Notes: generated from the letters alone by a model not told the origin. A stretch of DNA of 64,000 nucleotides from Acinetobacter pecorum (GCF_014837015.1 NZ_JACSPT010000005.1:1-64000); one strand, 5' to 3'; positions 18,808 through 28,679 are shown, counted from the first letter of the stretch. Made by a program: numbers and translations.

Positions 18808-19473
18808 ATGCAACAAATGTGGACAGACATTGATCACTATATTGATTCACATTTAATTCCTGAAGACCCTATTCTGAATCAAACCCTGGAAAATACTGCC
18901 GCGCACGGTTTTCCTGATCATCTGGCTGTAGCACCGAATCAAGGCATGTTGTTGCAGATGCTGATCCAGATGAACCAGTGTAAACGCGTTCTTGAGCTTG
19001 GAACATTTGCAGCATATAGCACCATGTGGCTGGCGCGTGCCTTGCCGGATGACGGTTATATCCTGACCATTGAAGGGCGTGACACCCATGCGGCAATGGG
19101 TCAGGAAAATATTGACCGTGCCCAGCTCAAACAGACCGTTGAACTTAAATGTGGCCGTGCAGCAGACGTGCTTAAAGCCCTGCCTGAAGACACTGAAGCT
19201 TTTGATTTTATCTTCATTGACGCAGATAAACAGAGTTATCCGGAATATCTGGAACTCAGTTTAAACCTGTCGCATTCAGGTACGCTTATTTTTCTGGACA
19301 ATGTGATTCGTGCTGGGGAGATCATTAATCCGGACAATAAAAAGCCAAGTATTGAAGGCATTCGCGATATGTTTAAAGCCCTGCAAAATCATCCACGTAT
19401 CTTGTCCTGCACTGCTTTACAGACGGTTGGTAGCAAAGGACATGATGGTTTCGCACTCGCAATTGTTAAATAA
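18808..19473 (+). CDS. Class I SAM-dependent O-methyltransferase
   Basis: This 221-residue CCoAMT-type O-methyltransferase has motif I VLELGTFAAYST, an acidic motif II (ILTIEGRD), DFIFIDADKQSYPEYLEL with the metal-binding Asp, and LIFLDNVIRAGEI. The start at 18808 (MQQMWTDIDHYIDS) is chosen over an in-frame ATG at 18712 because family proteins begin here and AAGGTG lies just upstream. The substrate, presumably a small catechol or phenolic compound, is unknown. Confidence 0.88.
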   Translation: MQQMWTDIDHYIDSHLIPEDPILNQTLENTAAHGFPDHLAVAPNQGMLLQMLIQMNQCKRVLELGTFAAYSTMWLARALPDDGYILTIEGRDTHAAMGQENIDRAQLKQTVELKCGRAADVLKALPEDTEAFDFIFIDADKQSYPEYLELSLNLSHSGTLIFLDNVIRAGEIINPDNKKPSIEGIRDMFKALQNHPRILSCTALQTVGSKGHDGFALAIVK

Positions 19474-19542
19474 AAGCAGAAGAGCAAAAATCACCCAACA
19501 CGATATTTCCTATAAATAATATATACTTATAAAAATTAACCA

Positions 19543-19585
19543 CAGAGTTATCCACAATATATGAGGATAACTCTGGTCATTTTTA
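19543..19585 (+). terminator. Probable intrinsic terminator
   Basis: CAGAGTTATCC (19543-19553) pairs perfectly with GGATAACTCTG (19565-19575), followed by GTCATTTTT. It lies between convergent genes. Confidence 0.65.
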
Positions 19586-19642
19586 AATCAAGCTGTAACA
19601 ATTTACGATTAGACTATGTACCTGGCAATCCTTTTGCAATTC

Positions 19643-20485
19643 TCACTTGGCAACCAGTAATGGAACTTTGGAATTACGGAAAATCGTGGTTGCAATACTT
19701 CCTAAGAAGAACTGGTGGATTTTACTGTGACTGAATGCGCCAAGAACAATCAGTTGAATCCCCTGTTCCTGCTGATAGGACAAAATATTTTCTGCAACAT
19801 CCCCATAACGATATTGTGGTACCACCTCTAAGCCAGCCTGGGTTAAATATTGCAAAGGTTCATTCAGAATTTCAGCATGATCACCAACATATAACAGATG
19901 ACATTGCAATAAGCGTAGCAAATCGCTTTCCGCAATCCGTTTCATCATCTTGATGCAAGTGGGTGAATATTCATAGGCAAAAATAAAGCGTGTCGGTGGC
20001 TTAAACTGTTCTCCGACTGTCATGACGGTACAGTTAGCGCCACGAATAAAGTTTTCGACATTGGTACCAATTGGTTTATTTTTTTCAGCTGAACGTTCGC
20101 CAAGCAAGCCTATCACCGCAATATCATCAGGCCGCAGAATCTGGAAGCTTTGTTCCAGAAAATCGCCCTTTTCCTGAATGTGTGTGGTACGAATACCATG
20201 TTCTGCCAGAATCCGCTCAGAAATGTGCTGCAGCAGATTATTGCTATAATCCAGCGCGATTTCACTTTGTTTTTGTTCAAGTTCAGCCAGCTCTTTCAAT
20301 AACATGGCATTACTTTCAAAGCCGATCACTCCACTGATTTCCCCTAAATGATAACTGGCAGGGTAATAATCCAGAACCTGTAACAAGACCAGTTCACGAC
20401 CAGTCTGTTTGGCAATCCATGCAGCTGCATCTGCCAGCGCGTTTATACATGGGGATGAGTCAATGCAGGCGATGACACGTTTCAT
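19643..20485 (-). CDS. Universal stress protein, two tandem Usp domains
   Basis: This is a 280-residue cytoplasmic protein with two Usp domains. The first (about 1-145) starts MKRVIACIDSSPCINALADA. The second (about 155-280) ends in LIVLGAFSHSKIHQFFLGSIATTIFRNSKVPLLVAK. The second fits the G-x2-G-x9-G(S/T) nucleotide-binding signature in part (GAFSHSKIHQFFLGS), suggesting ATP binding there. It is related to the UspE-like tandem class, though the exact stress role is unknown. Confidence 0.88.
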   Translation of the reverse strand: MKRVIACIDSSPCINALADAAAWIAKQTGRELVLLQVLDYYPASYHLGEISGVIGFESNAMLLKELAELEQKQSEIALDYSNNLLQHISERILAEHGIRTTHIQEKGDFLEQSFQILRPDDIAVIGLLGERSAEKNKPIGTNVENFIRGANCTVMTVGEQFKPPTRFIFAYEYSPTCIKMMKRIAESDLLRLLQCHLLYVGDHAEILNEPLQYLTQAGLEVVPQYRYGDVAENILSYQQEQGIQLIVLGAFSHSKIHQFFLGSIATTIFRNSKVPLLVAK

Positions 20486-20675
20486 GTTTAGCCTCTCTAG
20501 TTATGATAAAAATTTCTTAGTTATTTTTAACTTAGCATAAGCATTCAAAAATGTGCAGCAAAATCTGTAAGGCTTGAATTGAAATATGTTAACTTTTATG
20601 TGAATAAATATAGATCGCTAAACCCATTTTTCTACTCATTTCTATCTTTATTTCAACCCGTTGACTTCAAAAAAC

Positions 20676-21293
20676 TTATTCACGATAACGAATAAATCTA
20701 GCCGGATTTCCGGCGACAATTGCACGCGCCTCAACATCCTTGGTCACCATACTGTTCATCCCCACCATAGCCTGATCTGCGATTTTAATTCCGTCCTTGA
20801 TACCCACGTGTGCACCTAGCCACACATCCCGGCCGATCTCGATGCCTTGTGAGCGCACCGGTTGCTGATAAATTGGCTGCTCGGGATCCATCCCGTGATC
20901 AAAGGCATAAAGATGACAATAAGCAGCGATACGTACCTGATCATGCAGTTTAATCCCTACCCGCCCGCCATCCAGAATACAGTGATGATTAATCGCCACT
21001 TCATTTCCAATGTCCAGTGGGCCATGCAAGGTGCAATCTGCGGCAATAAAGGTATTATCACCGATGATGATTTTGCGCCCCGGCTCGGCAAAGATATGTG
21101 CCAGGGGTGAAATAAAACAGTTTTCACCAATCTCGATGGTTTCCATCTCCATCAGATAAGCCTGATATTCCTTTTGCCATGCTTCTGCCCAACCGCGATT
21201 TTTTGGCTTTAAGGACCAGTACAGCCAAGGCATATAGTTCAGACGATGTTTATGCTGCTCACGATATTTCAGTAATGGATCTACGTCAGTCAT
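20676..21293 (-). CDS. Hexapeptide-repeat (LbH) acyltransferase
   Basis: This 205-residue member of the left-handed beta-helix acetyltransferase family resembles Maa/WbbJ. An N-terminal Trp-rich segment precedes hexapeptide repeats (IIIGDNTFIAADCTLHGPLDIG, VAINHHCILDGG) and the AFDHGM loop, then IGRDVWLGAHVGIKDGIKI and VAGNPARFIRY. The ATG at 21293 is chosen over an in-frame TTG at 21308. It overlaps the end of the upstream YigZ gene by 8 bases, so the two are co-transcribed. The acceptor is unknown. Confidence 0.85.
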   Translation of the reverse strand: MTDVDPLLKYREQHKHRLNYMPWLYWSLKPKNRGWAEAWQKEYQAYLMEMETIEIGENCFISPLAHIFAEPGRKIIIGDNTFIAADCTLHGPLDIGNEVAINHHCILDGGRVGIKLHDQVRIAAYCHLYAFDHGMDPEQPIYQQPVRSQGIEIGRDVWLGAHVGIKDGIKIADQAMVGMNSMVTKDVEARAIVAGNPARFIRYRE

Positions 21294-21885
21294 CTGTCGC
21301 TTCTTCAATAATTTTTAATTGTTCCCGGCCACGCGTCACATCCTGAACTTTCAGGGCAAAGGGTTGAATTTGATGTAATTGAAATAAGGCGCTGACCTGC
21401 ACACCTTCGGCTGTATATTCTTCCTGATAATCGATTTGCTGCTGATTCAATTCATACTGGAATATGGCCCACTCATTAAATTGACAGGAAAATTGCACCT
21501 TTTTCTTTTCAATCAGTTCAATTTTTTCTGCTAATAGCAAGCATTGTCCAGCGCAACCCCCATAGGCTCGCACCAAGCCTCCTGTTCCCAGCTTGATTCC
21601 GCCATACCAGCGATTGACCAGTACCAGCACATTGGTCAGTTCATTACCCTCAATAGTCGCCAGTATCGGACGTCCTGCAGTACCTGAAGGTTCACCGTCA
21701 TCATTAAAGCGTACCTGATGACCAATTTTCCAGGCCCAGCATTGATGTGTGGTGCTTGGATCACGATAAGCCTCCAGAAAATCTTTCACCTCCTGCTCAT
21801 TTTCAACAGGGGTAGCAAAGGCCTGAAAGCGGCTTTTTTTGATATCTTCCTCAAAACTGACTAGGCTGGCAATGGTAAATGGCAT
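21286..21885 (-). CDS. yigZ: YigZ/IMPACT family protein
   Basis: This 199-residue protein has the conserved UPF0029 N-terminal domain: HQCWAWKIG, the signature DDGEPSGTAGRPIL and NRWYGGIKLGTGGLVRAYG. A smaller C-terminal ferredoxin-like domain follows (about 130-199). Its eukaryotic relative IMPACT regulates Gcn2. The bacterial role is poorly defined, though association with RNA or ribosomes has been suggested for the fold. It is translationally coupled to the acyltransferase downstream. Confidence 0.92.
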   Translation of the reverse strand: MPFTIASLVSFEEDIKKSRFQAFATPVENEQEVKDFLEAYRDPSTTHQCWAWKIGHQVRFNDDGEPSGTAGRPILATIEGNELTNVLVLVNRWYGGIKLGTGGLVRAYGGCAGQCLLLAEKIELIEKKKVQFSCQFNEWAIFQYELNQQQIDYQEEYTAEGVQVSALFQLHQIQPFALKVQDVTRGREQLKIIEEATDD

Positions 21886-21940
21886 AACTTCAGGCTTTAA
21901 ACTCTTACTGTTGCAGTATACCCGCTTTGTACAGACAAAT

Positions 21941-21966
21941 AAAAAGCCTCTCCAAGGAGAGTCTTG
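21941..21966 (-). terminator. Minus-strand intrinsic terminator
   Basis: On the minus strand, CTCTCC/GGAGAG closes on a very short loop and is followed by GCTTTTT. It lies between the lptB terminator and the yigZ start, which implies a transcript begins between the two. Confidence 0.6.
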
Positions 21967-22094
21967 ATTTTACTCGATTGTTTTGAAAGGCTTTAAAAAT
22001 CATCAGATCCGGGAAACTTGCATTCTTGCCTGTTTTTTACTCATTTTTCTTCTTCGGCAAGGACATTGAATGCAATGGTTCTTTGCCGCTAATT

Positions 22095-22137
22095 AAAAAA
22101 CCTGCATCTGACAATTGAAATCTGATGCAGGTTTTTT
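22095..22137. terminator. Bidirectional terminator after lptB
   Basis: AAAAAACCTGCATC (22095-22108) and GATGCAGGTTTTTT (22124-22137) are perfect inverted arms of 14 bases. On the minus strand they end the Kds/Lpt operon 17 bases past the lptB stop. Confidence 0.9.
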
Positions 22138-22153
22138 ATAAAGTAAGAGACAT

Positions 22154-22897
22154 TTAAACAGTGAAATCATCACCCAGATAAACTTTTCTCACGGTCTCAT
22201 TCGCCAGAATTTCTTCCGGTGTACCTTCAGCAATCACTGCACCTTCACTGACAATATAAGCATGTTCACAAATCGCCAGTGTTTCACGGACATTGTGATC
22301 GGTAATCAGCACGCCAATACCCCGATCTTTCAAGTTGGTAATAATATCCTTAATATCTCCAACCGAAATCGGATCGACACCGGCAAAAGGCTCATCGAGT
22401 AGCATAAATTTAGGATCAGCAGCCAAGGCACGTGCAATTTCAGCACGACGTCGCTCACCGCCGGACACACTCATTCCCAAGGAATCTTTAATATGGGTAA
22501 TTTTAAAGTCCGCCAGTAGCTCTGCCAGACGTTGCTGACGTTGGGCCTTGGTCAGCTCTTTACGGGTTTCCAGAATCGCCATGATATTTTCTGAAATCGT
22601 CAGCTTCCGGAAGATTGAAGCTTCCTGCGGCAAATAGCCAATCCCTTTACGTGCCCGCTCATGCATGGCCAGGTCGGAAAGATCCAGATCATCCAGATAA
22701 ATTTCGCCCTTATCCATCCGTACCAGACCAACAACCATATAAAAACTGGTGGTTTTACCGGCCCCGTTTGGGCCCAGCAGTCCCACAATCTGGCCACTTT
22801 GCATACTGAACGATACATCTTTGACTACCCAGCGCTTATTATAATTTTTCGCCAGATGCTTAATGGTTAAGGTCTGAACCTGCTGCGATTGTTCCAT
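22154..22897 (-). CDS. lptB: LptB, ATPase of the LPS export ABC transporter
   Basis: This 247-residue ATPase powers LPS extraction by LptB2FGC. It has Walker [16 protein letters not shown], the LPS-class segment [15 protein letters not shown], signature [15 protein letters not shown] and Walker [14 protein letters not shown], then [10 protein letters not shown]. Its ATG overlaps the lptA stop by one base (TAATG). LptF and LptG are not in the window, as is usual for this operon. Confidence 0.97.
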   Translation of the reverse strand: MEQSQQVQTLTIKHLAKNYNKRWVVKDVSFSMQSGQIVGLLGPNGAGKTTSFYMVVGLVRMDKGEIYLDDLDLSDLAMHERARKGIGYLPQEASIFRKLTISENIMAILETRKELTKAQRQQRLAELLADFKITHIKDSLGMSVSGGERRRAEIARALAADPKFMLLDEPFAGVDPISVGDIKDIITNLKDRGIGVLITDHNVRETLAICEHAYIVSEGAVIAEGTPEEILANETVRKVYLGDDFTV

Positions 22898-23463
22898 TAA
22901 TCACGCGCTCCCGGGAAGGATTTTGAAGTAGACGGTGGAATCACGATTTGTACACGGCCTGACGAAGAACCGGTTTTGTTTGGAGTTCCTGTGGCTTCGA
23001 TATCGCCTTTGTTCATGCTGTACTTTAAAGTTGTACCGCGAATACTGGCACCATCCTGTTGCAGGAAAGCATTCCCGGACAAGGTAATAATGCCTGTTTC
23101 GGCATTATAGACAATTTTTTGTGCCTGACCTTTCGCCAGACCTTTGTCCGGATCAACTTTTTGCTGAAACTGTGCCGGACTGCCTGTCGCCGTAATGAGG
23201 CTGATCTGGCGTTTACTGTTCAGATTGGCCACAATCGAATTGGCTTGCAGCTTCATGGTGCCCTGTTCAATAATGACATTACCAGAATAAGTCGTTACAC
23301 CAGTCCGCTCATTAAAAGTCGCGCGGTCAGCCAGCAAGGTAATTGGCTGGTTACGGTCAGATGGCAGCGCAAAAGCAGTGATTGAACCGAGTCCAACCAC
23401 AGTCGCCAGCGTTATACGCTTCAGGAAAGTGTGCATCATTTTGGCTTTAGGAGTTTGGTTCAT
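22897..23463 (-). CDS. lptA: LptA, periplasmic LPS bridge protein
   Basis: This is the 188-residue OstA/LptA beta-jellyroll protein that links inner- and outer-membrane parts of the LPS export bridge. A signal peptide ([17 protein letters not shown]) precedes [29 protein letters not shown]. The start at 23463 ([10 protein letters not shown]) is chosen. An upstream in-frame start at 23556 would place 31 extra non-signal residues inside lptC. The gene overlaps lptC by 17 bases and lptB by one. Confidence 0.94.
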   Translation of the reverse strand: MNQTPKAKMMHTFLKRITLATVVGLGSITAFALPSDRNQPITLLADRATFNERTGVTTYSGNVIIEQGTMKLQANSIVANLNSKRQISLITATGSPAQFQQKVDPDKGLAKGQAQKIVYNAETGIITLSGNAFLQQDGASIRGTTLKYSMNKGDIEATGTPNKTGSSSGRVQIVIPPSTSKSFPGARD

Positions 23464-23995
23464 ACTTTCCTCGAATATTAAAGAATTCGTATTGACCATC
23501 ATTAAGATTGGCTTTAAGACCCTGGCTGACAAATTCAGCCTGTGGAGATTCCACAATCACTGTCTTGTCTGTTTCAATTTCGCGTGTTTTCGGAAAAGCG
23601 GTCAGTTCTTCAGTACGGAACTGCATTTCCCCATTTTGCATGATTTTGGTGGCGAGCACTTCTTGAGAGAGTACAACTTTTGTATTGTCATCATAACCCT
23701 GCGCCATTTTGGCAAAGAAAGTGGCATCGATTTTACCATTGTCATAAGTCGATGCTCGCAGATTTTCCAGCTTTGAAGTTTCTAGCTGCAGATTCTGCTC
23801 AAGTCGATCCACTTGGGCACGAACCGACACCTGGCCTGATTCATCTGTCTGGGTTAAGTTAATATTTTGAGCGGAGTAAGTCATGCTGCGCGCAGAATCT
23901 GCCTGCAGCTTGTTACCCTTGCCGCTGTAATAGTAATAACCACCACTTATTGCGGCAATAATCACAGCCGTAATGTATAAAACTTTAGTATCCAT
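23447..23995 (-). CDS. lptC: LptC, membrane-anchored LPS export protein
   Basis: This 182-residue bitopic protein has an N-terminal membrane helix (VLYITAVIIAAISGGYYYY) followed by a periplasmic LptC/YrbK jellyroll (about 55-175: LTQTDESGQVSVRAQVDRLEQ). It accepts LPS from LptB2FG and passes it to LptA. Position and overlaps in the operon support the assignment even though LptC sequences diverge. Confidence 0.93.
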   Translation of the reverse strand: MDTKVLYITAVIIAAISGGYYYYSGKGNKLQADSARSMTYSAQNINLTQTDESGQVSVRAQVDRLEQNLQLETSKLENLRASTYDNGKIDATFFAKMAQGYDDNTKVVLSQEVLATKIMQNGEMQFRTEELTAFPKTREIETDKTVIVESPQAEFVSQGLKANLNDGQYEFFNIRGKYEPNS

Positions 23996-24028
23996 AAGCG
24001 GTGTACTTAATCCAAAAGATAGGACTTA

Positions 24029-24568
24029 TTAATAAGGTGCACGAATATATTTTTCAAGTAACTCTTGGTACATGCCTTTGGACATTAACAGCATGTCACA
24101 GATTTCACGAACCGCCCCACGACCACCGTAGGCTTGAGTAACCAGATCGGCACGACGGCGAACTTCGACATGACCATTAGGCACTGTCACTTTCATGCCG
24201 GCAATGGCAAAAGCAGACAGATCAGGCCAGTCATCACCCATATACAGGCAATCTTCAGGATCAATGTTAAGCTGTGCACATGCTTCACGAAGAGCTGTGC
24301 CTTTATCTTCACGGCCCTGATAGACCAGATCAACACCCAGATCCGACATACGTTTTTCAACAATACGACTTTGACGACCGGTGATAATAATCACCTTGAT
24401 TCCCGCCTGCTGAACCAGTTTCATGCCCAGACCATCACGAATATCAAAAGATTTAATCTCGTCACCCGAATTAGTCAGAGTAACAAAACCGTCACTTAAA
24501 ATACCATCGACATCAAGCACCAGTGCTGCGATATGACGTGCCTGCTCTAACAATACATAAGATGCCAT
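24029..24568 (-). CDS. kdsC: KdsC, Kdo-8-phosphate phosphatase
   Basis: This 179-residue HAD-superfamily phosphatase releases Kdo in LPS core synthesis. The HAD nucleophile motif is LVLDVDGILSDG. Motif II is in KVIIITGRQS. Motif III/IV residues are in LYMGDDWPDLSAF. It lacks a cap domain and works as a tetramer in the family. It is three bases from kdsD and upstream of lptC. Confidence 0.95.
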   Translation of the reverse strand: MASYVLLEQARHIAALVLDVDGILSDGFVTLTNSGDEIKSFDIRDGLGMKLVQQAGIKVIIITGRQSRIVEKRMSDLGVDLVYQGREDKGTALREACAQLNIDPEDCLYMGDDWPDLSAFAIAGMKVTVPNGHVEVRRRADLVTQAYGGRGAVREICDMLLMSKGMYQELLEKYIRAPY

Positions 24569-24571
24569 CTA

Positions 24572-25615
24572 TTAATTTACCCCAGCCTGAATCAGGTCAT
24601 GCATACTGATCACGCCAATGACTTTATTGGCATCATCAACAACTACAAATTGATTAATTTTATGCTCATTCATACGCTCCAGCGCGATCACTGCACGTTC
24701 TTCCTGAGAAATAGTCAACGGATTCTTGATCATTACGTCTTGCACTGCCAGATTGACATCAAAGCCTTGCTGTTTATCGATTAAGCGGCGTAAGTCCCCG
24801 TCTGTAAAAATACCGAGCAGGAGGTCATTTTGATCGACAATTGTGGTCAAACCTAGACGTTTATTTGAAATCTCGTATAAAACCTGGTTCATCGGCGTAT
24901 CTGGCGAGACTTTCGGCAAATCGGCTCCAGTACGCATCAGATGTTTTACATGCAACAACAGGCGCTTACCCAACGCACCCGCAGGATGTGAACGTGCAAA
25001 ATCATCTGAAGTAAAGCCGCGAGCATCCAGCAAAGCTACTGCCAGAGCATCACCCAAAGCCAGTGTGGCGGTAGTACTTGAAGTTGGCGCCAGACCGAGT
25101 GGACACGCTTCCTGGATATTACCGAGCGTCAAAGCTACATCAGCATTTTGTGGCATGGGACCTTGGTCATCACCACTGATGGTAATCAGGGGAATTTGCA
25201 GATGCTTGATCAGGGGCATCAGCATCATGATCTCATCACTCTTGCCCGAGTTTGAAATTGCAATCAGCACGTCACCTGACACCAGCATCCCTAAGTCACC
25301 ATGACCTGCTTCACCAGGATGCATAAAGAACGATGGCGTTCCGGTCGAAGCAAAGGTCGCCGCCATTTTACGGCCAATATGACCCGACTTGCCCATTCCG
25401 GTAATCACCAGACGGCCGGTACACTGCAGAATAATCTCACATGCGCGGCTAAAACGGTCATCAATCTGTGTTGCTAAAATCTGTAACGCATTTTCTTCGA
25501 TGCGCAGTGTTTCAAGTGCGACTTTTTGGAAATCTAGCTGATTCGCTGTTTTTTGTGGATTCAAAGCCTGTTTACCTACGCTAAGGACAGAGAAAAACTC
25601 TGGTTTGATGGGCAT
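24572..25615 (-). CDS. kdsD: KdsD, arabinose-5-phosphate isomerase
   Basis: It makes D-arabinose-5-phosphate from ribulose-5-phosphate for Kdo synthesis. It has a SIS domain (about 50-190: VITGMGKSGHIGRKMAATFAS, MHPGEAGHGDLGML, ISNSGKSDEI) followed by two CBS domains. The start is uncertain. The ATG at 25615 gives 347 residues, while the family is nearer 325. An in-frame start at 25729 adds 38 residues with no family resemblance and is disfavoured. It heads the Kdo/Lpt operon. Confidence 0.92.
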   Translation of the reverse strand: MPIKPEFFSVLSVGKQALNPQKTANQLDFQKVALETLRIEENALQILATQIDDRFSRACEIILQCTGRLVITGMGKSGHIGRKMAATFASTGTPSFFMHPGEAGHGDLGMLVSGDVLIAISNSGKSDEIMMLMPLIKHLQIPLITISGDDQGPMPQNADVALTLGNIQEACPLGLAPTSSTTATLALGDALAVALLDARGFTSDDFARSHPAGALGKRLLLHVKHLMRTGADLPKVSPDTPMNQVLYEISNKRLGLTTIVDQNDLLLGIFTDGDLRRLIDKQQGFDVNLAVQDVMIKNPLTISQEERAVIALERMNEHKINQFVVVDDANKVIGVISMHDLIQAGVN

Positions 25616-26047
25616 AATTTTCGCAATTTTAGCATAGCTATGCAATTGCAAGATTTCTAAATGTATAAGATTCGACGTATTTTTAATATATTTCGATTGT
25701 ATTTGACTTGCGAAGCCAGGTATATCCACCTCTACATTTGCTCCATTTTTGAAACTGTAGACTGTGCTTGTTTTTATTTTTTATCAGAATATCCTCACGC
25801 TTGTCTTAATGAATTATATTCATAAAAGAACATCCTCATTCCAATACTCCTTAATTCCCCTCGCAAACACTGCCCCTGAAAAGACCAATTCATTATTGTC
25901 ATTTCAGTCCAGAAATCTTTTCTTTCTCAATCATTGTTACTACCTAACTAGGCTAAATAACTGAGGCTTTTTACGCTTTTATCTTTATGAATAATTATGC
26001 TTAGGTTAAGATGAATCATCCTTTTATTTGAAGTCCTTTGAACAGCT
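25616..26047. other. Divergent intergenic region, kdsD and cysS promoters
   Basis: This AT-rich sequence separates the minus-strand Kdo/Lpt operon from plus-strand cysS. A 66-codon open frame at 25764-25964 has no ribosome site or family-like content. No clear -35/-10 pair could be assigned with confidence. Confidence 0.4.
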
Positions 26048-27469
26048 ATGCAACCATTTGTTCTATATAACTCAGAGCAACGCAAAAAAGTAGAATTCGT
26101 ACCTCGTGTTGAAGGTCAGATTGACCTGTATGTCTGTGGAATGACGGTCTATGATTATTGTCATATAGGACACGCACGTACAGTGGTTGCATTTGACTAC
26201 ATTATCCGTTTCTTGCGCAGCCAAGGCTGGAAGGTCAAATATGTGCGCAACATCACCGACATTGATGACAAGATTATTAAACGTGCCAATGAAAATGGTG
26301 AAAGTATCTCGGATTTGACCAGTCGCTTTATTGATGCGATGAATGAAGATTTTGCCAAACTGGGTTGCCTTGCACCTGATGTAGCACCTAAAGCAACAGA
26401 TTACATCAAGCAGATGCAGGATATGATCAGCAACCTGGTCGACAATGGTACGGCTTATCCATCCAATAATGGTGATGTCTACTTTGAGGTCGAGAAGTTT
26501 GCCAAATATGGTCGTCTTTCTGGCCGTAAACTGGAAGATATGCAAGCGGGTGCGTCTGAACGTGTCGATGTTGAAGTCGAAAAGAAACATCCATTTGACT
26601 TTGTACTGTGGAAACATGCCAAGGAAAATGAACCGTCATGGGCTTCCCCTTGGGGTAATGGCCGTCCGGGCTGGCACATCGAATGTTCAGCAATGTCGAC
26701 CTGCTGCCTGGGTAATCATTTCGATATTCATGGCGGCGGTGCTGATCTGACCTTCCCGCACCATGAAAATGAAATTGCACAATCTGAAGCTTCTACTGGC
26801 GAACAGTATGTCAATTACTGGATGCATGCCGGATTTATTAATGTCGATGGCGAGAAAATGTCGAAGTCTTTAGGCAATTTCTTCACCATTCGCGACGTGA
26901 TTGAAAAATTCCATCCGGAAGTGGTACGTTATTTCATTGTTTCTTCCCATTATCGTAGCCCGGTGAATTACTCGGATGTTGCCTTAAAAGAAGCAAAAAA
27001 TACCTTATCTCGTTTCTATCACTCGTTTAAAACCTATCAAGCGGTTTATGGTGATCATCTGGTTGAAACTCTGGATGAGGCTTTTGTTGAACGTTTTAAT
27101 GCCGCTATGCGTGATGATTTCAATACGCCTGAAGCGATTGCGGTATTGTTCGAAATCAATAAAGAACTGAATCGTGCTGTAAAAGAAGAAAATGCGGAAC
27201 AAGCAGCGATTTATTATGCAACTTTACGTCACCTGACCAATATTCTCGGTCTGGTACAGCAAGATGTAGATGAGTTCCTCAAATCTGACATTGGTCAGGA
27301 AGCATTGGGACTATCACCTGAACAAATTGAAGATTTGATTCAACAGCGTCAGGATGCCAAGAAAGCCAAAGAATTCGCCCGTGCGGATGAGATTCGTCAA
27401 TCTTTACTTGATCAAGGTGTTGTTCTTGAGGATACCCGTCAAGGTACTGTCTGGCGACGTGCTGATTAA
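26048..27469 (+). CDS. cysS: Cysteinyl-tRNA synthetase
   Basis: This 473-residue class I synthetase charges tRNA-Cys. Motifs are HIGH at 39-42 (YCHIGHART) and KMSKS at 270-274 ([10 protein letters not shown]). Zinc ligands are in [18 protein letters not shown] and [15 protein letters not shown]-terminal DALR/anticodon-binding region follows. It is followed by tRNA-Gly(GCC) with its own promoter. Confidence 0.97.
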   Translation: MQPFVLYNSEQRKKVEFVPRVEGQIDLYVCGMTVYDYCHIGHARTVVAFDYIIRFLRSQGWKVKYVRNITDIDDKIIKRANENGESISDLTSRFIDAMNEDFAKLGCLAPDVAPKATDYIKQMQDMISNLVDNGTAYPSNNGDVYFEVEKFAKYGRLSGRKLEDMQAGASERVDVEVEKKHPFDFVLWKHAKENEPSWASPWGNGRPGWHIECSAMSTCCLGNHFDIHGGGADLTFPHHENEIAQSEASTGEQYVNYWMHAGFINVDGEKMSKSLGNFFTIRDVIEKFHPEVVRYFIVSSHYRSPVNYSDVALKEAKNTLSRFYHSFKTYQAVYGDHLVETLDEAFVERFNAAMRDDFNTPEAIAVLFEINKELNRAVKEENAEQAAIYYATLRHLTNILGLVQQDVDEFLKSDIGQEALGLSPEQIEDLIQQRQDAKKAKEFARADEIRQSLLDQGVVLEDTRQGTVWRRAD

Positions 27470-27493
27470 TTAATCAAACAGATTTATAGAGAG

Positions 27494-27521
27494 TTGACAC
27501 TGCTGTGGAATTCTCTATAAT
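27494..27521 (+). promoter_or_regulatory. Promoter of tRNA-Gly
   Basis: Consensus TTGACA at 27494-27499 and TATAAT at 27516-27521 have a 16-base spacer and end 10 bases before the tRNA. This is the strongest sigma-70 promoter noticed in the window. Confidence 0.88.
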
Positions 27522-27531
27522 TCACCTCATT

Positions 27532-27607
27532 GCGGGAATAGCTCAGTTGGTAGAGCATAACCTTGCCAAGGTTGGGGTCGGGAGTTCGAGTCTCCTTTCC
27601 CGCTCCA
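27532..27607 (+). tRNA. tRNA-Gly (GCC)
   Basis: The 76-base cloverleaf has acceptor stem GCGGGAA pairing with TTCCCGC, D-arm GCTCAGTTGGTAGAGC, an anticodon loop TTGCCAA with anticodon GCC, and T-arm GGGAGTTCGAGTCTCC. The CCA end is encoded. It is flanked by a consensus promoter and a strong terminator, and no att-like duplication was seen. Confidence 0.97.
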
Positions 27608-27614
27608 GAATACG

Positions 27615-27646
27615 AAAAACCCTTATCGAAAGATAAGGGTTTTTTT
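27615..27646 (+). terminator. Intrinsic terminator after tRNA-Gly
   Basis: AAAAACCCTTATC and GATAAGGGTTTTT pair around a GAAA tetraloop, followed by a T run. Confidence 0.92.
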
Positions 27647-27797
27647 ATTAAATTCTAAAAATTTTGATTGATAAAAAGTATCTCTAAAAATCACGTCTTA
27701 GCTACTTTCACCCCGACATTTTTTGGGTAATTCACCACAAAGTGCTATTGTAAATAAACTTCAAAACTTTCAATTCTTTTAATTACGATATCGTTTC

Positions 27798-28586
27798 ATG
27801 ACTTATAAACTGAATGCACGTCATCTTGTTTTAGACCTTCTCTACGCTTCGAAAGACTCAGCTCTCTCTATTAGGCGGATATTAACGGCTGCTGAATTAT
27901 TAGGCATATCTGAAAATGGCATACGCGTCGCTGTGGCCCGATTAAATCAGGAAAATGTCATTCAATCTGTAGAGCGCGGTGTGTATCAGTTGCTAGAAAA
28001 AAAGTTCGATACTTCATTTATCAGCTTAAACAAACAACCCTATATACAAACTGCGGCCATATGGAATGGAAAATATGTACTGGTCTATATGGGTGCTTTA
28101 GGGCGTGTAGACCGTACGGCATTATCTAGAAGGGAAAAAGCGCTGCGTTATTATGGTTTTCAGGAATTGGAACAAAATGTTTTTATTCGTCCAGATAATT
28201 TAACACTGAGTCTAAGCACATTAAAAACAGCTGTAATCCGGTTTGGATTAGATTCTGACGCGCGTTTTTTCCAAGTCAGTCAGCTGGAAAGTGAAACCGA
28301 AGTTCGTGATTTATGGGATATCGAAGCGCTACATCAGACCTATCATGTAGTACAGCATGATATCAATGCCTGGTTTGAAAATTACCAAAATCTGACTTTA
28401 GCAGAGGCTGCAAAAAGTGCCTTTTATCTAGGTAAGTCTGCTCTATTTAGTTTGCGTGCTGACCCTTTGCTTCCTGCAGAATGGATAGACACCGAGGCTC
28501 GACAACAATTTGAGCTCGCAGTCCGCAAAATAGAAAAACAGGGACAACTTTTATGGCAACACTATTTTAAAGACCAAGGGCTCTAA
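27798..28586 (+). CDS. PaaX-like transcriptional regulator
   Basis: This 262-residue protein has an N-terminal winged-helix (ALSIRRILTAAELLGISENGIRVAVARLNQENVIQSV) and a PaaX-type middle and C-terminal part ending ADPLLPAEWIDTEARQQFELAV. PaaX represses phenylacetate degradation through phenylacetyl-CoA, but no paa genes lie nearby. The next gene, 93 bases away on the same strand, is a membrane desaturase, so this paralogue may sense a different acyl-CoA. That link is inference. Confidence 0.8.
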   Translation: MTYKLNARHLVLDLLYASKDSALSIRRILTAAELLGISENGIRVAVARLNQENVIQSVERGVYQLLEKKFDTSFISLNKQPYIQTAAIWNGKYVLVYMGALGRVDRTALSRREKALRYYGFQELEQNVFIRPDNLTLSLSTLKTAVIRFGLDSDARFFQVSQLESETEVRDLWDIEALHQTYHVVQHDINAWFENYQNLTLAEAAKSAFYLGKSALFSLRADPLLPAEWIDTEARQQFELAVRKIEKQGQLLWQHYFKDQGL

Positions 28587-28679
28587 ATTATTTCTTTTTT
28601 ATACACAAAAATAAATTGACTGTAATATTTCATCCAAATATATTGAATATAGCAATAAGAACTAAATATAGGCAGAAGA

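Noticed and set aside
21294..21308. TTG start for the LbH acyltransferase
   Set aside because: The ATG at 21293 fits the family better and gives a normal 8-base overlap with yigZ.
25616..25729. 38-residue N-terminal extension of KdsD
   Set aside because: No resemblance to the family and it makes the protein longer than usual.
25764..25964. 66-codon plus-strand frame between kdsD and cysS
   Set aside because: No Shine-Dalgarno, unusual composition, and it lies in the divergent promoter region.
27532..27607. tRNA-Gly as a phage attachment site
   Set aside because: No integrase or duplicated tRNA 3' end is adjacent. The prophage uses dusB.
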